Source: Actinomycetota bacterium | Lineage (GTDB): Bacteria > Actinomycetota > Thermoleophilia > Solirubrobacterales > Solirubrobacteraceae | DNA length: 13,248 bases | Direction of reading: 5' to 3' | Assembly: GCA_903970315.1 (NCBI GenBank) | Contig: CAJCIJ010000239.1 | Location: forward strand, 1 to 13,248 | In this document: positions 12,989-13,248 of the stretch, one piece after another | Numbering within the stretch: the first letter of the stretch is position 1 | How the letters are laid out: each line of letters starts with the position of its first letter | Notes under the pieces: model-generated | Database searches by the model: none | Told to the model about the DNA's origin: nothing | The model's input: the letters and a program-made list of their open reading frames with translations, nothing else | Position numbers and translations under genes: made by a program

Positions 12989-13248
12989 TCACGTCTGCGG
13001 CAGCGTCGAAAGCAGCGCCTGCCATGCCTGCGAGTAGGAGTGCAGAGAGTTGTGCTCCAGGACGAACTCGCGCGCATCGGCCGACAGTCGCCGGCTGTCG
13101 ATCTCCGAGAGGGCTCGGAGGCGTGTCACGATATCCGCGGCTGCGGGCTCGACACAGAGAGCGTCGTAGTCGGGCACAGCCTCCAGCAACGTTGTCATCC
13201 AGCCCACGCGGGTGGTGATCAGCGGCAGGCCGCAGGCCAGCGCCTCCA
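12989..13248 (-). CDS. C-terminal fragment of a GT4 glycosyltransferase
   Basis: The gene runs off the right edge; about 85 C-terminal residues are visible, ending at a TGA (12989-12991). The first visible residues, EALACGLPLITTRVGWM, are the segment after the conserved glutamate of GT4 enzymes, where the donor nucleotide is held. The rest, including ADIVTRLRALSEIDSRRLSADAREFVLEHNSLHSYSQAWQ shared out over two helices, is the usual C-terminal helical closure with a tail ending TLPQT. It is transcribed towards the TuaH-like gene, with a 46-base gap between the stops. The fragment is too short to name the donor or a subfamily. Confidence 0.85.
   Translation of the reverse strand, partial: EALACGLPLITTRVGWMTTLLEAVPDYDALCVEPAAADIVTRLRALSEIDSRRLSADAREFVLEHNSLHSYSQAWQALLSTLPQT

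Noticed and set aside
1..13248. CRISPR arrays, tRNA/rRNA genes, insertion sequences, attachment sites
   Set aside because: No regular repeats, no tRNA-like cloverleaf with the conserved TTC arm, no transposase or integrase motifs and no terminal inverted repeats were seen.

Overview
The window is high-GC DNA with strongly GC-biased third codon positions and dense, partly overlapping genes. Gene content suggests an actinobacterial lineage, and I would guess the Thermoleophilia/Solirubrobacterales. That placement is inference, because the window has no rRNA or other marker. It reads as the interior of an exopolysaccharide/capsule biosynthesis locus. There are no tRNA or rRNA genes, CRISPR arrays, insertion sequences or integrases.

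Layout, left to right: (a) the C-terminal end of a TPR-containing protein, possibly the tail of an O-antigen ligase-like polymerase; (b) a secreted or anchored Ala/Gly/Ser/Thr-rich protein, then a 23-codon mini-ORF joined by 4-nt overlaps on both sides, then a WbaP-type polyprenyl-phosphate sugar-1-phosphate transferase that would start the repeat unit on undecaprenyl phosphate; (c) two paralogous secreted GH39/PslG-like glycoside hydrolases on the minus strand, with a plus-strand universal stress protein gene between them; (d) a possible 28-aa membrane microprotein; (e) a minus-strand CpsB/YwqE-type PHP phosphatase, the class that acts on the tyrosine-kinase switch of capsule systems; (f) a GT4 glycosyltransferase followed after one base by an LpxL/PatA-type acyltransferase-like protein; (g) a minus-strand SAM methyltransferase; (h) a GT2 (WaaE-like) glycosyltransferase with an unusual C-terminal extension, overlapping a TuaH-like GT-B glycosyltransferase; (i) the C-terminus of another GT4 glycosyltransferase on the minus strand, cut by the window edge.

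Together these supply the initiating transferase, several elongating glycosyltransferases, possible methyl and acyl decoration, a regulatory phosphatase and two exported hydrolases that could trim or release polymer. No flippase, chain-length tyrosine kinase or export channel is inside the window; they probably lie outside it. The genes are not one operon. Strand switches split them into short units, several joined by GTGA/ATGA/TTGA overlaps.

The least ordinary features are the doubly overlapped mini-ORF before the sugar transferase, a perfect TATAAT box followed by a near-leaderless 9-codon ORF that overlaps the GT2 start, the His/Lys-rich tract after the signal peptide of one hydrolase, the acyltransferase homologue with Tyr in place of the catalytic acid, and the GT2 C-terminal extension.
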